64,000 nucleotides of DNA, from contig JALCDX010000005.1 of NCBI GenBank assembly GCA_022641965.1, positions 1 to 64,000 on the forward strand, written 5' to 3'. This DNA is from Lactobacillus sp. (GTDB lineage Bacteria; Bacillota; Bacilli; Lactobacillales; Lactobacillaceae). Position 1 is the first letter of the stretch; every line of letters begins with the position of its first letter. Of the stretch, positions 9,027 through 19,241 are shown in pieces. The notes under the pieces were generated by a model, which was not told the origin of the DNA, ran no database searches, and worked only from the letters and a program-made list of their open reading frames with translations. The position numbers were made by a program, and so were the translations under genes.

Positions 9027-9722
9027 TTAGCTCCAACTTGTATTTGATTGTCCATTTTTGGTTTTCTTCATATTGTTTGTGTGCTCGCGTAAAATTCGCT
9101 GACGAAAGAAAGCAAACACTGCGCTAGTAAAGAAAATTCCTTCTAAATACCCTCCGAATACATCGGATGGGAAATGCACGTGCAAAGTAATTCTGGTCCA
9201 GCCAATGATTAGGGGAATAATTAATAAGATAATGAACAAGCTGATTCGCCAAGGCTTGCGTTTGATTAGCAAAAGACAAAGCAAAGCTAAACACAAAAAC
9301 AAAGTCATGCTGCTGCAGGAGTGCCCTGAAGGAAAAGAGAAACCATGTGCGACGACTAAGTGCTTGGCAGTTGGCCTAGCCCTGCGAATGGTATTTTTTA
9401 GCCAGTAGTTGCAGCCGTTAGCCAAAATTTGTGCCAACGCAACAAAGCAGGCAGCCATATGCTGTTTACAAAGCCAGAAAATAACCGCTGCCAGCACTGT
9501 CCAAATCACCATCAATTTAGTATTGGCGATGACAGTCACATGCTGAGCAAAAGAAATGGCTTGTGCGTTTTTGCTTGCCAAACTATTGATTAAAGCTTGA
9601 TCAAAACTGTGAATCCAGCTGGCTTGGCTGGCAACAGCTATGACCCAGCCTAGAAAAATAATACAAACGATAATGGCAGTCCAAAGCGTCCAAGCGTTTT
9701 ATTGTCGATGATTGTCGTTCAC
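9027..9722 (-). pseudogene. PAP2-superfamily phosphatase with in-frame TAA at codon 8
   Basis: PAP2 motifs KNTIRRARP, FPSGHSCSS, RITLHVHFPSDVFGG in ORF 9027..9581. The same frame extends upstream through a hydrophobic N-terminus (NAWTLWTAIIVCIIFLGWVIAVASQASWIHSFDQALINSL) to GTG at 9722 with RBS aaggag, interrupted by TAA at 9699-9701. Confidence 0.7.
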
Positions 9723-9784
9723 AATGTTTCTCCTTGTCTTTTGTCATCATTGTGGTAAATTATAGCTATTATTCAGAAAGAATT

Positions 9785-9985
9785 AAAGACGAAGAACTAG
9801 TAGGGCAGCTGTTTTGGCAAAGAGAGGATCGTCAGCTGAGAAGATCTGCAAAGAGCTGTTTGAACTGAGCTTCATTTGATGTCTATCGTTGCATCGCGTT
9901 AAGATGCTTGCGAGTGTCGCAGCAATGCGAAACTTAGGTGGTACCGCGAATTGATCGTCCTATGATATAGGGCGATTTTTTGTTT
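9785..9985 (+). promoter_or_regulatory. T-box leader of leuS
   Basis: T-box aggtggtaccgcg at 9936-9948 followed by terminator gatcgtcc...gggcgatttttt. Confidence 0.88.
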
Positions 9986-10001
9986 TTTAACAGGAGGAAA
10001 A

Positions 10002-12416
10002 ATGTACAACCATAAAGTCGTTGAACGCAAATGGCAAAAATATTGGGCTGAGCATCAAACTTTTAAAACAGGAACTGATCCTAAAAAGAAAAATTACTAT
10101 GCTTTAGACATGTTCCCGTTTCCGTCTGGCAAAGGTTTGCACGTTGGTCACCCAGAGGGCTATACAGCTACTGATATTGTGGCAAGAATGAAACGGGCAC
10201 AAGGCTATAACGTTTTGCACCCAATGGGCTGGGATGCATTCGGCTTGCCGGCTGAACAATATGCTTTAAAGACTGGGCACGATCCGGCTACTTTTACTGA
10301 TCAAAATATTGCCCGCTTTAAGACGCAGTTGCAGTCTTTAGGCTTCTCATATGATTGGGACCGTGAAATCAAAACTAGTGACCCTAAATACTACAAATGG
10401 ACTCAGTGGATTTTTGAGCAGATGTATAAAAATGGCCTAGCTTATGAAGCTGAAGTGCCAGTCAACTGGTCGCCAGATTTAGGGACGGTTGTTGCTAACG
10501 AAGAAGTCATCGATGGCAAAACTGAGCGCGGCGGTTTTCCGGTTTATCGGCGCAACATGCGGCAGTGGATGCTTAAAATGACTGCGTATGCCGATCGTCT
10601 GCTAGAAGATTTGGATGGCTTGAATTGGCCTGAACCTGTTAAAGAAATGCAGCGCAACTGGATTGGCCGCTCAGTAGGTGCCCAGATTACGTTCAAAATT
10701 AAGGACAGCGATCGAACTTTTGACGTCTTTACGACGCGTCCTGATACTTTGTTCGGCTGTACTTACGCCGTGCTAGCCCCAGAAAACAAATTGGTCAAAG
10801 AAATTACTACTTTAGGCCATCAAGCCGATGTGGAAGCCTACATTAAACAGATTGCTTCTAAGTCGGATCTGGAACGGACAGATTTAAATAAGGATAAAAC
10901 TGGTGTCTTCACCGGTGCGTATGCAATCAACCCTGTCACAGAAAAAGAAATTCCAATTTGGATTTCTGACTATGTCTTAGCAAGCTACGGCACTGGTGCA
11001 GTGATGGCTGTGCCAGCACATGATGAGCGTGATTATGAATTTGCTACAAAATTCAACCTGCCAGTCAAGCAAGTTATCGCCGGCGGCGACGTAGACAAGG
11101 CTGCTATGACTGGTGATGGCGAACACATCAATTCTGGCTTTTTAAACGGGCTCAATGTTAAAGACGCTAAAGCTAAAATGGTTGATTGGCTAGAAGACCA
11201 TAATCTTGGCCAGCAGAAGGTTAATTACAAGCTGCGCGATTGGGATTTCTCACGTCAGCGCTACTGGGGTGAACCAATTCCAGTGATTCACTGGGAAGAT
11301 GGCGAAACTACTTTAGTACCTGAAAATGAATTACCGCTCTTGCTGCCTAAAGCTACTAACATCAAACCATCGGGCACGCCAGAAAGCCCATTAGCTAACT
11401 TAGATGATTGGGTTAACGTAGTGGACAAGAATGGCCGCCACGGCAAGCGTGAAACCAATACGATGCCTAACTGGGCTGGTTCTTCTTGGTACTATTTGCG
11501 CTATGTTGATCCGCATAATGATGAAAAATTGGCGGATTACGACCTGCTCAAGCAATGGTTGCCAGTTGATTTGTATATTGGCGGGGCAGAACATGCAGTG
11601 CGGCACCTGCTATATGCTCGCTTCTGGCACAAGGTTCTGTACGATTTGGGCGTTGTCCCAACTAAAGAACCATTCCAGCGTCTGTACAACCAAGGCTTGA
11701 TCCTGAAAAATCACGAAAAAATGTCTAAGTCGAAAGGCAACGTGGTTAACCCAGATGATGTTATCAATGAATATGGCGCCGACAGCCTGCGGACTTATGA
11801 AATGTTCATGGGCCCACTAGATGCTTCGATAGACTGGGATGATAATGGACCAGCTTCAACCAAGAAATTCTTAGACCGTATCTGGCGGCTGCTGGTAAAT
11901 GATTTGGATGTTAAGGCTGTGCCGCAAGCAAAAATTGTAGATGAAAACGATGGCAGCTTGGATCAAATTTATAACCAAACAGTTAAGAAGGTAACTGAAG
12001 ACTTTGAGGCTTTGCACTTCAACACCGCGATCTCTCAATTAATGGTCTTCTTGAATGCAGCCCAAAAGGCGAAAACTATTCCGCGAGCATACGCAGAAGG
12101 ATTTGTACAGCTTTTAGCCCCAGTTGCTCCTCACATGATGGAGGAAATTTGGCAAGTTTTGGGTCATAACGAGAGCATTAGCTACGCAGCTTGGCCAAAA
12201 TATGACCCTGCTAAATTGGTTCAGCGCCAAGTGCAAATTATGATTCAAGTCAACGGCAAACTGCGCGGCCATTTTACTGCCGCTAAGGACACTAGCCATG
12301 AAGAATTGCAAACGCAAGCTTTGGCTAATGAAAATGTCAAGAAGTTTACGGCTGGCAAAGAAATTAAAAAAGTTATTGTCGTTCCAAATAAGATTGTCAA
12401 TATTGTGGCAAAGTAA
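10002..12416 (+). CDS. leuS: Leucyl-tRNA synthetase
   Basis: [37 protein letters not shown]. Confidence 0.98.
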   Translation: MYNHKVVERKWQKYWAEHQTFKTGTDPKKKNYYALDMFPFPSGKGLHVGHPEGYTATDIVARMKRAQGYNVLHPMGWDAFGLPAEQYALKTGHDPATFTDQNIARFKTQLQSLGFSYDWDREIKTSDPKYYKWTQWIFEQMYKNGLAYEAEVPVNWSPDLGTVVANEEVIDGKTERGGFPVYRRNMRQWMLKMTAYADRLLEDLDGLNWPEPVKEMQRNWIGRSVGAQITFKIKDSDRTFDVFTTRPDTLFGCTYAVLAPENKLVKEITTLGHQADVEAYIKQIASKSDLERTDLNKDKTGVFTGAYAINPVTEKEIPIWISDYVLASYGTGAVMAVPAHDERDYEFATKFNLPVKQVIAGGDVDKAAMTGDGEHINSGFLNGLNVKDAKAKMVDWLEDHNLGQQKVNYKLRDWDFSRQRYWGEPIPVIHWEDGETTLVPENELPLLLPKATNIKPSGTPESPLANLDDWVNVVDKNGRHGKRETNTMPNWAGSSWYYLRYVDPHNDEKLADYDLLKQWLPVDLYIGGAEHAVRHLLYARFWHKVLYDLGVVPTKEPFQRLYNQGLILKNHEKMSKSKGNVVNPDDVINEYGADSLRTYEMFMGPLDASIDWDDNGPASTKKFLDRIWRLLVNDLDVKAVPQAKIVDENDGSLDQIYNQTVKKVTEDFEALHFNTAISQLMVFLNAAQKAKTIPRAYAEGFVQLLAPVAPHMMEEIWQVLGHNESISYAAWPKYDPAKLVQRQVQIMIQVNGKLRGHFTAAKDTSHEELQTQALANENVKKFTAGKEIKKVIVVPNKIVNIVAK

Positions 12417-12419
12417 CTA

Positions 12420-14063
12420 ATGGGAAAACATACGCTCAATAAAAGCAACACCAAGTCGACTTTTTTAAAGGGGTCAGCTTGGATGACTTTTGGCTCCATT
12501 GCTTCAAGAATACTAGGAGCTCTGTATATCATTCCTTGGTATGCTTGGATGGGCCGGTATGGCAATATTGCTAATGCGTTAACGGCTCGGAGCTATAATA
12601 TCTATAGTATCTTTATTCTGATTTCCACTGCGGGGATACCGGGTGCGATTGCCAAACAAGTTGCTAAGTATAACGCTATGAATGAGTACGGAATTGGCAA
12701 AAGGCTGTTTCGCAAAGGGATGCAAATGATGGTCGTCTTGGGCGTCATTTGTGCGATTGCCATGTATGCTTTATCGCCAATTCTTGCATCTAATGGCAGC
12801 CAAAGCGATCCTAGACAAGTTGCCGTGATGCGCTCGCTATCATATGCTATCCTGCTAATTCCAGTACTTAGTATTATGCGCGGCTATTTCCAAGGCTATG
12901 CAGATATGATGCCATCTGCCTTATCGCAATTCTTTGAGCAGCTGGCCAGAGTTGTCTGGATTCTGCTGACTGCCTATGCCATTATGCAAGTGCAGCACGG
13001 TTCATATGTAAGGGCGGTCATTCAGTCTAATTTGGCTGCTGCAATCGGTGCTATTTTTGGAATTGCAATTTTAGCCGGCTTTTTGCTTAAAAGACGCAGC
13101 TGGATGAATGAATTGGTGGCCAATTCTGATAACCAAGTTCAAGTTTCAACTAAGCATTTGTTTGGTGAAATTATTCAGCAAGCCATCCCGTTTATCATTA
13201 TCGATTCGGGAATTCAGCTGTTTTACTTGATTGATCAATATACATTCCACCCAATGATTCAAGGTTTGGTTCATGTCAGCTCTGACGTCATTGAAAGCTG
13301 GTATGCTTTGTTTGCGCTGAATGCTAACAAACTGATCATGATCATCGTTTCGTTGGCCAGCGCAATGGCTGTAACGGCCATCCCGCTGCTATCAGCGGCT
13401 CACACGCGCCGTGATCGCAAAGGAATCGCTGATCAAATAGCCAATACCTTGGATTTGTTTCTCTTTGTGATGATCCCAGCGGCTTTTGGCATGGCAGTTA
13501 TTTCCACACCGATTTACACCGTCTTTTATGGCTATGATACATTAGGCAGCTCGGTTTTGTATTTATCAGCCTTTACTTCGATTTCGCTAGGATTATTTAC
13601 TGTTCTGATGGCAATTTTGCAAGGATTGTCAGAAAACGGCTTGGCAATTAAGTATTTGATTTTGGGTCTGGCGATCAAAGCATTAGTTCAGTACCCAATG
13701 ATCCGGTTGACAAAAGTTTACGGACCGCTGTTAGCAACTAACATCGGACTGCTGGCAATTTGTTGGCTAGCGCTGCGGCACTTACGATTGAAATATCGGT
13801 ATAACGCTGGTAGAACTGGCCGCCGTTTTATTGGAATTGCCGGCTTTTCGCTGTTAATGTGGCTGCTTGGCACAATTGTTGTTAAAGCAGGCAGCTTATA
13901 TTTAAGCCCCGACCATCGCATGCCAGCTTTGCTACTAGTTGCAATCACTGTAGTTATTTGTGTCCTGTTTTATGGCTTCTTGTGTTTATACACCGGTTTA
14001 GCCGAAAAAATTCTTGGTAGCAGGGTAGCCAGAATTACCGATCGGTTTCACCTGCATATTTAA
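12420..14063 (+). CDS. Polysaccharide biosynthesis / lipid II flippase-like (MATE/MOP superfamily) membrane protein
   Basis: Polytopic; FLKGSAWMTFGSIASRILGALYIIPWYAWMG typical of YtgP-like flippases. Confidence 0.85.
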   Translation: MGKHTLNKSNTKSTFLKGSAWMTFGSIASRILGALYIIPWYAWMGRYGNIANALTARSYNIYSIFILISTAGIPGAIAKQVAKYNAMNEYGIGKRLFRKGMQMMVVLGVICAIAMYALSPILASNGSQSDPRQVAVMRSLSYAILLIPVLSIMRGYFQGYADMMPSALSQFFEQLARVVWILLTAYAIMQVQHGSYVRAVIQSNLAAAIGAIFGIAILAGFLLKRRSWMNELVANSDNQVQVSTKHLFGEIIQQAIPFIIIDSGIQLFYLIDQYTFHPMIQGLVHVSSDVIESWYALFALNANKLIMIIVSLASAMAVTAIPLLSAAHTRRDRKGIADQIANTLDLFLFVMIPAAFGMAVISTPIYTVFYGYDTLGSSVLYLSAFTSISLGLFTVLMAILQGLSENGLAIKYLILGLAIKALVQYPMIRLTKVYGPLLATNIGLLAICWLALRHLRLKYRYNAGRTGRRFIGIAGFSLLMWLLGTIVVKAGSLYLSPDHRMPALLLVAITVVICVLFYGFLCLYTGLAEKILGSRVARITDRFHLHI

Positions 14064-14173
14064 GGCCAAAAGAAAAGGTAATGCGTTTTAATTGCGCATT
14101 CCCTTTTTTCGCCCCTGCCAAGGACCTTAATTATAGCATATGATATTAGTAGGAAGATAAGCAGAGGAAAGAG

Positions 14174-15019
14174 ATGCTTAGAATGGATTTAGGACAGATC
14201 AAACTGATCGCTATTGATGTTGATGGCACTTTAGTTGACGCTGCCACCAATCAAATAACGACTGGCGTTATTAAGGCTGTGCAGGCTGCACGCCAGGCAG
14301 GAATCCGCATTGTTATCTGCAGCGGGCGAGCTTATACAGGTGTCAAACCTTGGCAAGAAAAAATGGGGATGCTGACTGGTCCAGAAGAATATGCAGTTTG
14401 CTATGGCGGAGGCTTGGTGATGAGTACTCGGGGCCGTATTCTGCTGAAAAAACTGATTTCATACGATGATTATTTAGACCTGGAATTTCTGTCACGCAAG
14501 TTAGGATTGCATTTTCATGCCAGTGGTTTAAACAATATTTATACGGCCAACCGCAATATTGGCAAATGGTCGGTTCGTGAAGCAAGCATGGTGAAAACAG
14601 GTTTATGCTACCGGACTCCTGAAGAAATGAAGGGAATTGATATTTTTAAAGGGATGTTCATTGATGATCCTGAAATTTTAGAGCCGGCAATTGCTGATCA
14701 AAGGCCATTTGAAAAATTATCAGACCGGATGACTTTTGTCCGCACACTTGATAGCTATTATGAAGGTTTGCCGAAAGGTGTTGATAAGAGTCTAGGCTTG
14801 CGCAAACTAGGAGAAATTTTGCAGATTAAGCCGGATGAAATGATGGCTATTGGCGATGAAATCAATGATTTGCCAATGATGAAGTTTGCTGGCTGCGGAG
14901 TGGCTATGGGCAATGCCCGACAAACCGTGAAGGACCAAGCCGATATGCTAACCAGTTCTGTCCAAGAAGATGGAGTGGCGCAGGTGATTAAACAAGTTTT
15001 GGCGGCGCGCTCCAAGTAA
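14174..15019 (+). CDS. Cof-type HAD-IIB hydrolase
   Basis: IKLIAIDVDGTLVD, KGVDKSLGL, MMAIGDEINDLPMMKFAGCGVAMGNA. Confidence 0.92.
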   Translation: MLRMDLGQIKLIAIDVDGTLVDAATNQITTGVIKAVQAARQAGIRIVICSGRAYTGVKPWQEKMGMLTGPEEYAVCYGGGLVMSTRGRILLKKLISYDDYLDLEFLSRKLGLHFHASGLNNIYTANRNIGKWSVREASMVKTGLCYRTPEEMKGIDIFKGMFIDDPEILEPAIADQRPFEKLSDRMTFVRTLDSYYEGLPKGVDKSLGLRKLGEILQIKPDEMMAIGDEINDLPMMKFAGCGVAMGNARQTVKDQADMLTSSVQEDGVAQVIKQVLAARSK

Positions 15020-15039
15020 AAATGGTACAATTAACTTAA

Positions 15040-15053
15040 ATAAAGCGCTTTCA
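15040..15053. promoter_or_regulatory. Candidate cre box upstream of the aldo/keto reductase gene
   Basis: ATAAAGCGCTTTCA, 12/14 match to TGWAANCGNTNWCA. Confidence 0.45.
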
Positions 15054-15075
15054 TTTTTGCGCAGCTTGAGAAAGG

Positions 15076-16086
15076 ATGGTTTTTATGTATCAAGCAGAAG
15101 CTGGACGTTATAACGCTTTGCCGCACCGACGGGTAGGTCGCACAGGCTTACGCCTGCCGCTTATTTCATTAGGTCTGTGGCATCATTACAGCAGTTCTGA
15201 CCCATATTTAGACAGAAGAAAAGTTATTTTAGGTGCTTTTGACCGTGGTGTTTATAGCTTTGACTGTGCCGACCATTATGGTGCGCCAGAAATTGGCTCT
15301 TCTGAAAGACTGCTGGGGCAGATTCTGGCTACAGATTTAAAACCTTATCGGGACCAATTAGTGATTACGACTAAAGTTGGCTATCGGACCATTCCGGGGC
15401 CATACGGACACTTCTTGTCACGTAAGACGATCTTGCAATCAATCAATCGCAGTCTAGAACGTTTACGGACAGATTACGTAGACATCTATTATGCACACCG
15501 TTTTGACCCGAATACGGATTTATGGGAAACGGCTAGAGCATTGGACCAAGTTGTGCGTGATGGCAAAGCAATGTACATTGGTATTTCGAACTTTGGAGTA
15601 GATGCTGCGCAAACAATTTGCAGAATGTTTGATGACTTAGGTACTCCTTACACAGTGGACCAGGTTTCGTATAACATTTTGAACCGTCGGGCAGAAGCAA
15701 CCGGTTTGGTTAAAGAAATTAAGCGCCAAAATAAAGGTATTGTTGCTTATGGGCCATTAGCAGAAGGATTGCTGACGGATCGCTACTTAGATGGCATTCC
15801 TGCTGACTTTAAGATTCACCCGACCAGCAAATATATTTTCCAAGAAGGACCAGAAAAAGTTCATCAAAAGCTGGTTGCTTTGAATAAGATTGCTGAAGAC
15901 CGTGGCCAGACATTAGCACAAATGTCTTTAGCTTGGTTGCTGCATGATAAAGTTGTTTCCTCTGTCATCATTGGGACGACCAGTTTGGAACACTTAGATG
16001 ATAATTTGAAAGCAGCTGAAAATATTGACTTTAGTCGCCACGAATTGTTTGAAATCGATAGTATTGTTAACGGCGACAAAAATTAA
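15076..16086 (+). CDS. Aldo/keto reductase
   Basis: YNALPHRRVGRTGLRLPLISLGLW, FDCADHYG, YVDIYYAHRFDPNTDLWETARALD. Confidence 0.93.
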   Translation: MVFMYQAEAGRYNALPHRRVGRTGLRLPLISLGLWHHYSSSDPYLDRRKVILGAFDRGVYSFDCADHYGAPEIGSSERLLGQILATDLKPYRDQLVITTKVGYRTIPGPYGHFLSRKTILQSINRSLERLRTDYVDIYYAHRFDPNTDLWETARALDQVVRDGKAMYIGISNFGVDAAQTICRMFDDLGTPYTVDQVSYNILNRRAEATGLVKEIKRQNKGIVAYGPLAEGLLTDRYLDGIPADFKIHPTSKYIFQEGPEKVHQKLVALNKIAEDRGQTLAQMSLAWLLHDKVVSSVIIGTTSLEHLDDNLKAAENIDFSRHELFEIDSIVNGDKN

Positions 16087-16116
16087 TCGAACTTTTTAAA
16101 ACAAAAAAGTTAATTC

Positions 16117-16152
16117 AAAAGGCACTATCTGATAAAGAGATAGTGCCTTTTC
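16117..16152. terminator. Bidirectional terminator between the aldo/keto reductase and antitoxin genes
   Basis: aaaaggcactatct...agatagtgcctttt. Confidence 0.8.
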
Positions 16153-16170
16153 CTATTATTGGAATTTAAT

Positions 16171-16440
16171 TTAAGCAGGAACAATAGAGATTTGTATATT
16201 AAATCCTAAACCAGCAGCGTATCTATTTAGAGTAGAAAAAGTAGGTTGAACATCTAAATTTTCAAGTCTAGCAATTTGCGGTTGGGTAAGTCCGGTTTTT
16301 TTGCTCAATTCCATTTGAGAAATATGCATTTTAATTCGAGTTGCATGAAGAAACGCTAAAGTATCAATTAACGTACTTTCTTCTTTAGTCATATTGGTAA
16401 AACTTTTAGGAACATTTTTAAAATTTCCCCATGTTTTCAT
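16171..16440 (-). CDS. XRE-family antitoxin (HigA-like)
   Basis: HTH MHISQMELSKKTGLTQPQIARLENLDVQPTFSTLNRYAAGLG; adjacent to toxin-like ORF. Confidence 0.85.
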   Translation of the reverse strand: MKTWGNFKNVPKSFTNMTKEESTLIDTLAFLHATRIKMHISQMELSKKTGLTQPQIARLENLDVQPTFSTLNRYAAGLGFNIQISIVPA

Positions 16441-16442
16441 TT

Positions 16443-16815
16443 TTATTCGCCAAACCTTTCATACAAATCTTCAGCTAGTTTGATAGCATGTTTAAGTTGT
16501 TTAGGATCGGTCTTATTTTGATCCTTAGTATAGTGGGACAAAAGTACAAATTTATTTTTTTGCCAGGCAATATAAAAAACTCTTTCTGGCATAGGCCGCA
16601 ATTCCCACAAAGCATATTTTTGACCTTTTTAAGAATCTTGCTTGTGGCATAGTCATATGAGGTCCTAGCATTTTCAACAATTCTAGTTGATTACGCACCT
16701 TTTTGGAAACCTTACGATCTGTCAATTGATTACGTTGTGTTACTTGGTAAAAATAATCTTGAATCTCGCTTTTACCTTTTTTATCTTCGTAAAATACAAT
16801 TTTGTACATAACCAA
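16443..16815 (-). pseudogene. Frameshifted phage Gp49-like/HigB-family toxin
   Basis: N-terminal frame MYKIVFYEDKKGKSEIQDYFYQ...QARFLK. After a 5-A run (T5 at 16626-16630) the +1 frame continues as GQKYALWELRPMPERVFYIAWQKNKFVLLSHYTKDQNKTDPKQLKHAIKLAEDLYERFGE and ends 2 bp before the antitoxin ATG. Confidence 0.8.
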
Positions 16816-16935
16816 CTCCTAATATTTATTATATCATGAAATATATATTTGCCGATAAAAAATATGATTTGATACCTGAAATACTAAGTTAGTATGTTTG
16901 CTCTTTTAAAGATAAAGTATCAGAAAATTGACAAT

Positions 16936-16973
16936 AAAAAAACTGTGTGAAAGCATTTGCTGTCACACAGTTC
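16936..16973 (-). terminator. Terminator downstream of tRNA-Leu
   Basis: aactgtgtgaaagcatttgctgtcacacagtt with T-tract on the minus strand. Confidence 0.8.
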
Positions 16974-16988
16974 TTGTAAACATAATTA

Positions 16989-17072
16989 TGCCCCAAAAAG
17001 GATTCGAACCTTCACTCTGTTGCCAGAACAGCGACCTGAACGCTGCGCGTCTGCCAGTTCCGCCATTGGGGC
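16989..17072 (-). tRNA. tRNA-Leu (CAG)
   Basis: Reverse complement gccccaatggcggaactggcagacgcgcagcgttcaggtcgctg...ggttcgaatcctttttggggca; anticodon loop ttcaggt. Confidence 0.92.
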
Positions 17073-17178
17073 GTCTCATCAAAACACAGCTATTAGTATA
17101 GCAAACTTGCCAAAAAATGCAAAACAAAATCTGTAAATTTGCTAAAATTAACACAGACAAGCAAAGGGGTTGAAATTC

Positions 17179-18423
17179 TTGAAATTCAAAAAACTATTAA
17201 TTGCAGTGTGTTTGTGTCTCATGTTTTGCTTTAGCATTGGCCACCCAGTGCAAGCCGTCAGCAATTATCAAACCGGCAATTTGAGTTTGCAAGTCAAGGG
17301 TGCGATTGCCATTGACCAAAAAACTGGCCAAGTTTTATATGCCAAAAATGCTAAACGTGGTTTGCCGATTGCCTCATTGACCAAAATGATGACAATCTAC
17401 CTAACCCTAAAGGCTATTAAAGATGGCCGTCTTTCTTGGTCGCAAAAAGTAACAGCTCCAGCAGCTGCGATTGCGAATACCAGCAACAGTGAATTTGCCA
17501 ACGTGCCTTTGCTTAAACATCATCGCTACACTATTCGTCAGTTGTACCAAGCAACTTTGATTGAATCGGCCAATGGTGCAGCTATGACTCTAGCGCAAGC
17601 CGTCGGCGGCAAGCAAGCAGCTTTTATTGATGAGATGAACGCTCAAGCACGGAAATGGCATTTGACCGCAACGCATTTTTACACGAGCTGCGGGCTTGCT
17701 AATCAAGATGTTGGCAATTTGGCATATCCAGGTGCTAGCGGCAAAGCACAAAATTATGCGAGTGCCCAGGCCTTAGCAACAATTGCCCGCCACCTTATTA
17801 CTGATTTTCCGCAAGTTTTGCAAACCACTAAAATCAGGAAGATGAATTTTGTCGATGGCAGCAAAGTGACGGTAATGACCAACTGGAATAAAATGCTGCC
17901 AGGTCAGCCTTATGCAAGCAGCCGGTTTGTGTTGGATGGCTTAAAAACCGGTACGACCGATGAAGCCGGTGCATGCTTTACTGGTACAACTATCATTAAA
18001 GGACGCCGGGTAATTACAGTTGTTTTAGGAGCTGCTAACGATGCGGCTCGTTTCCGTCAAACTGAAAAATTGCTCGTTTATATAGCAGATCATTATGGCA
18101 TCGTTAATTTGAAAAAATACCACCTAACTGCCTCAACTGCTCAAGGCCATTCTTTAAAAGCCAAACTCAAAAAAGTTTCGCGGGTTTGGGATCCGCTTGA
18201 TGGCAGCAATTTGAAATTATCGCTGCAGACTGCTCCAAGTGAGCCAGTGTTAAAGAATCAAGAATTAAATACAGGCACTTTGTCATCTGGGCAAACAAAA
18301 TTGCTGCAGCTGACAAAGCTTAAACCTTGGCGAGTTGAAGCAATTAGTCAAAGTCAAGTTGGCAAACTAACTTTCTGGGGACGGGTGAAACAAGCATGGC
18401 ACAACTTTTTGATGAAACTTTAG
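17179..18423 (+). CDS. dacA: D-alanyl-D-alanine carboxypeptidase
   Basis: Signal peptide, SLTKMMT (SxxK), SAN, KTG motifs (GLKTGTTDEAG). TTG at 17179 is better spaced from aaagggg than TTG at 17170; start uncertain. Confidence 0.92.
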   Translation: MKFKKLLIAVCLCLMFCFSIGHPVQAVSNYQTGNLSLQVKGAIAIDQKTGQVLYAKNAKRGLPIASLTKMMTIYLTLKAIKDGRLSWSQKVTAPAAAIANTSNSEFANVPLLKHHRYTIRQLYQATLIESANGAAMTLAQAVGGKQAAFIDEMNAQARKWHLTATHFYTSCGLANQDVGNLAYPGASGKAQNYASAQALATIARHLITDFPQVLQTTKIRKMNFVDGSKVTVMTNWNKMLPGQPYASSRFVLDGLKTGTTDEAGACFTGTTIIKGRRVITVVLGAANDAARFRQTEKLLVYIADHYGIVNLKKYHLTASTAQGHSLKAKLKKVSRVWDPLDGSNLKLSLQTAPSEPVLKNQELNTGTLSSGQTKLLQLTKLKPWRVEAISQSQVGKLTFWGRVKQAWHNFLMKL

Positions 18424-19241
18424 CAAAACAAGTTATTAAGCAGCGTTCGGAAAAATCGCATAAAGGCAATTACGGACGGATTTTGCTAATTGGCGGCTCC
18501 TTGCAATTTGGCGGAGCGATTATTATGGCTGCCCAAGGAGCTGTTGAAGCTGGAGCTGGGCTAGTCAGTGTGGCGACGCACTCCGTCAACTTAACTTCAC
18601 TGCATGCGCGGGTGCCAGAAGCAATGTTCATCGATTGGCGTGATCCGCAGCTACTGAAAATGATTCGTTTAGTTGATGTGGTGGCAATTGGCCCTGGTCT
18701 TGGAACAGATCGGTTTGCACAGGCCTTGCTTAATCAAGTTGTTGTTAGTTGCACGTCAAAGCAGACTGTTGTGCTGGATGCTAGTGCGCTTGATTTGCTA
18801 GGCAAAAATAAAAATTTTTGGCCGCAAGCTGCCGGTCTAGTCGTTTTAACCCCGCATCAAATGGAATGGCAGCGGGTTAGCGGTCTGCAGATTGATTTCC
18901 AAACTGATGCTGCCAATCAAGCAGCCTTAAACGAATTAGCTGTCGGCCAGCCGGCGGTGCTAGTCTTAAAGTCGCACCAAACTCATATTTATAGTGGACA
19001 AGAAACTTGGCTAAATACAACTGGCAATCCAGGCATGGCAACTGGTGGAACTGGTGATACGTTAACAGGAATAATTGCGGCCTTTCTTGGTCAGTTTGGC
19101 AGCAGTTTGACCAGTGTTTTAGCAGCAGTTTATACTCATTCTTATGCTGGCGACCAAGTTTTTCGCGATAATTATGTTGTTCGGCCGACTGCTTTGGCTG
19201 AACAGGTGCCTTTGGTTATGAAGAAATTCAGCGGGCAATAG
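18396..19241 (+). CDS. nnrD: ADP-dependent NAD(P)H-hydrate dehydratase
   Basis: SHKGNYGRILLIGGS, GPGLGTD, TPHQMEW, GNPGMATGGTGDTLTGIIAAFL. Confidence 0.93.
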   Translation: MAQLFDETLAKQVIKQRSEKSHKGNYGRILLIGGSLQFGGAIIMAAQGAVEAGAGLVSVATHSVNLTSLHARVPEAMFIDWRDPQLLKMIRLVDVVAIGPGLGTDRFAQALLNQVVVSCTSKQTVVLDASALDLLGKNKNFWPQAAGLVVLTPHQMEWQRVSGLQIDFQTDAANQAALNELAVGQPAVLVLKSHQTHIYSGQETWLNTTGNPGMATGGTGDTLTGIIAAFLGQFGSSLTSVLAAVYTHSYAGDQVFRDNYVVRPTALAEQVPLVMKKFSGQ

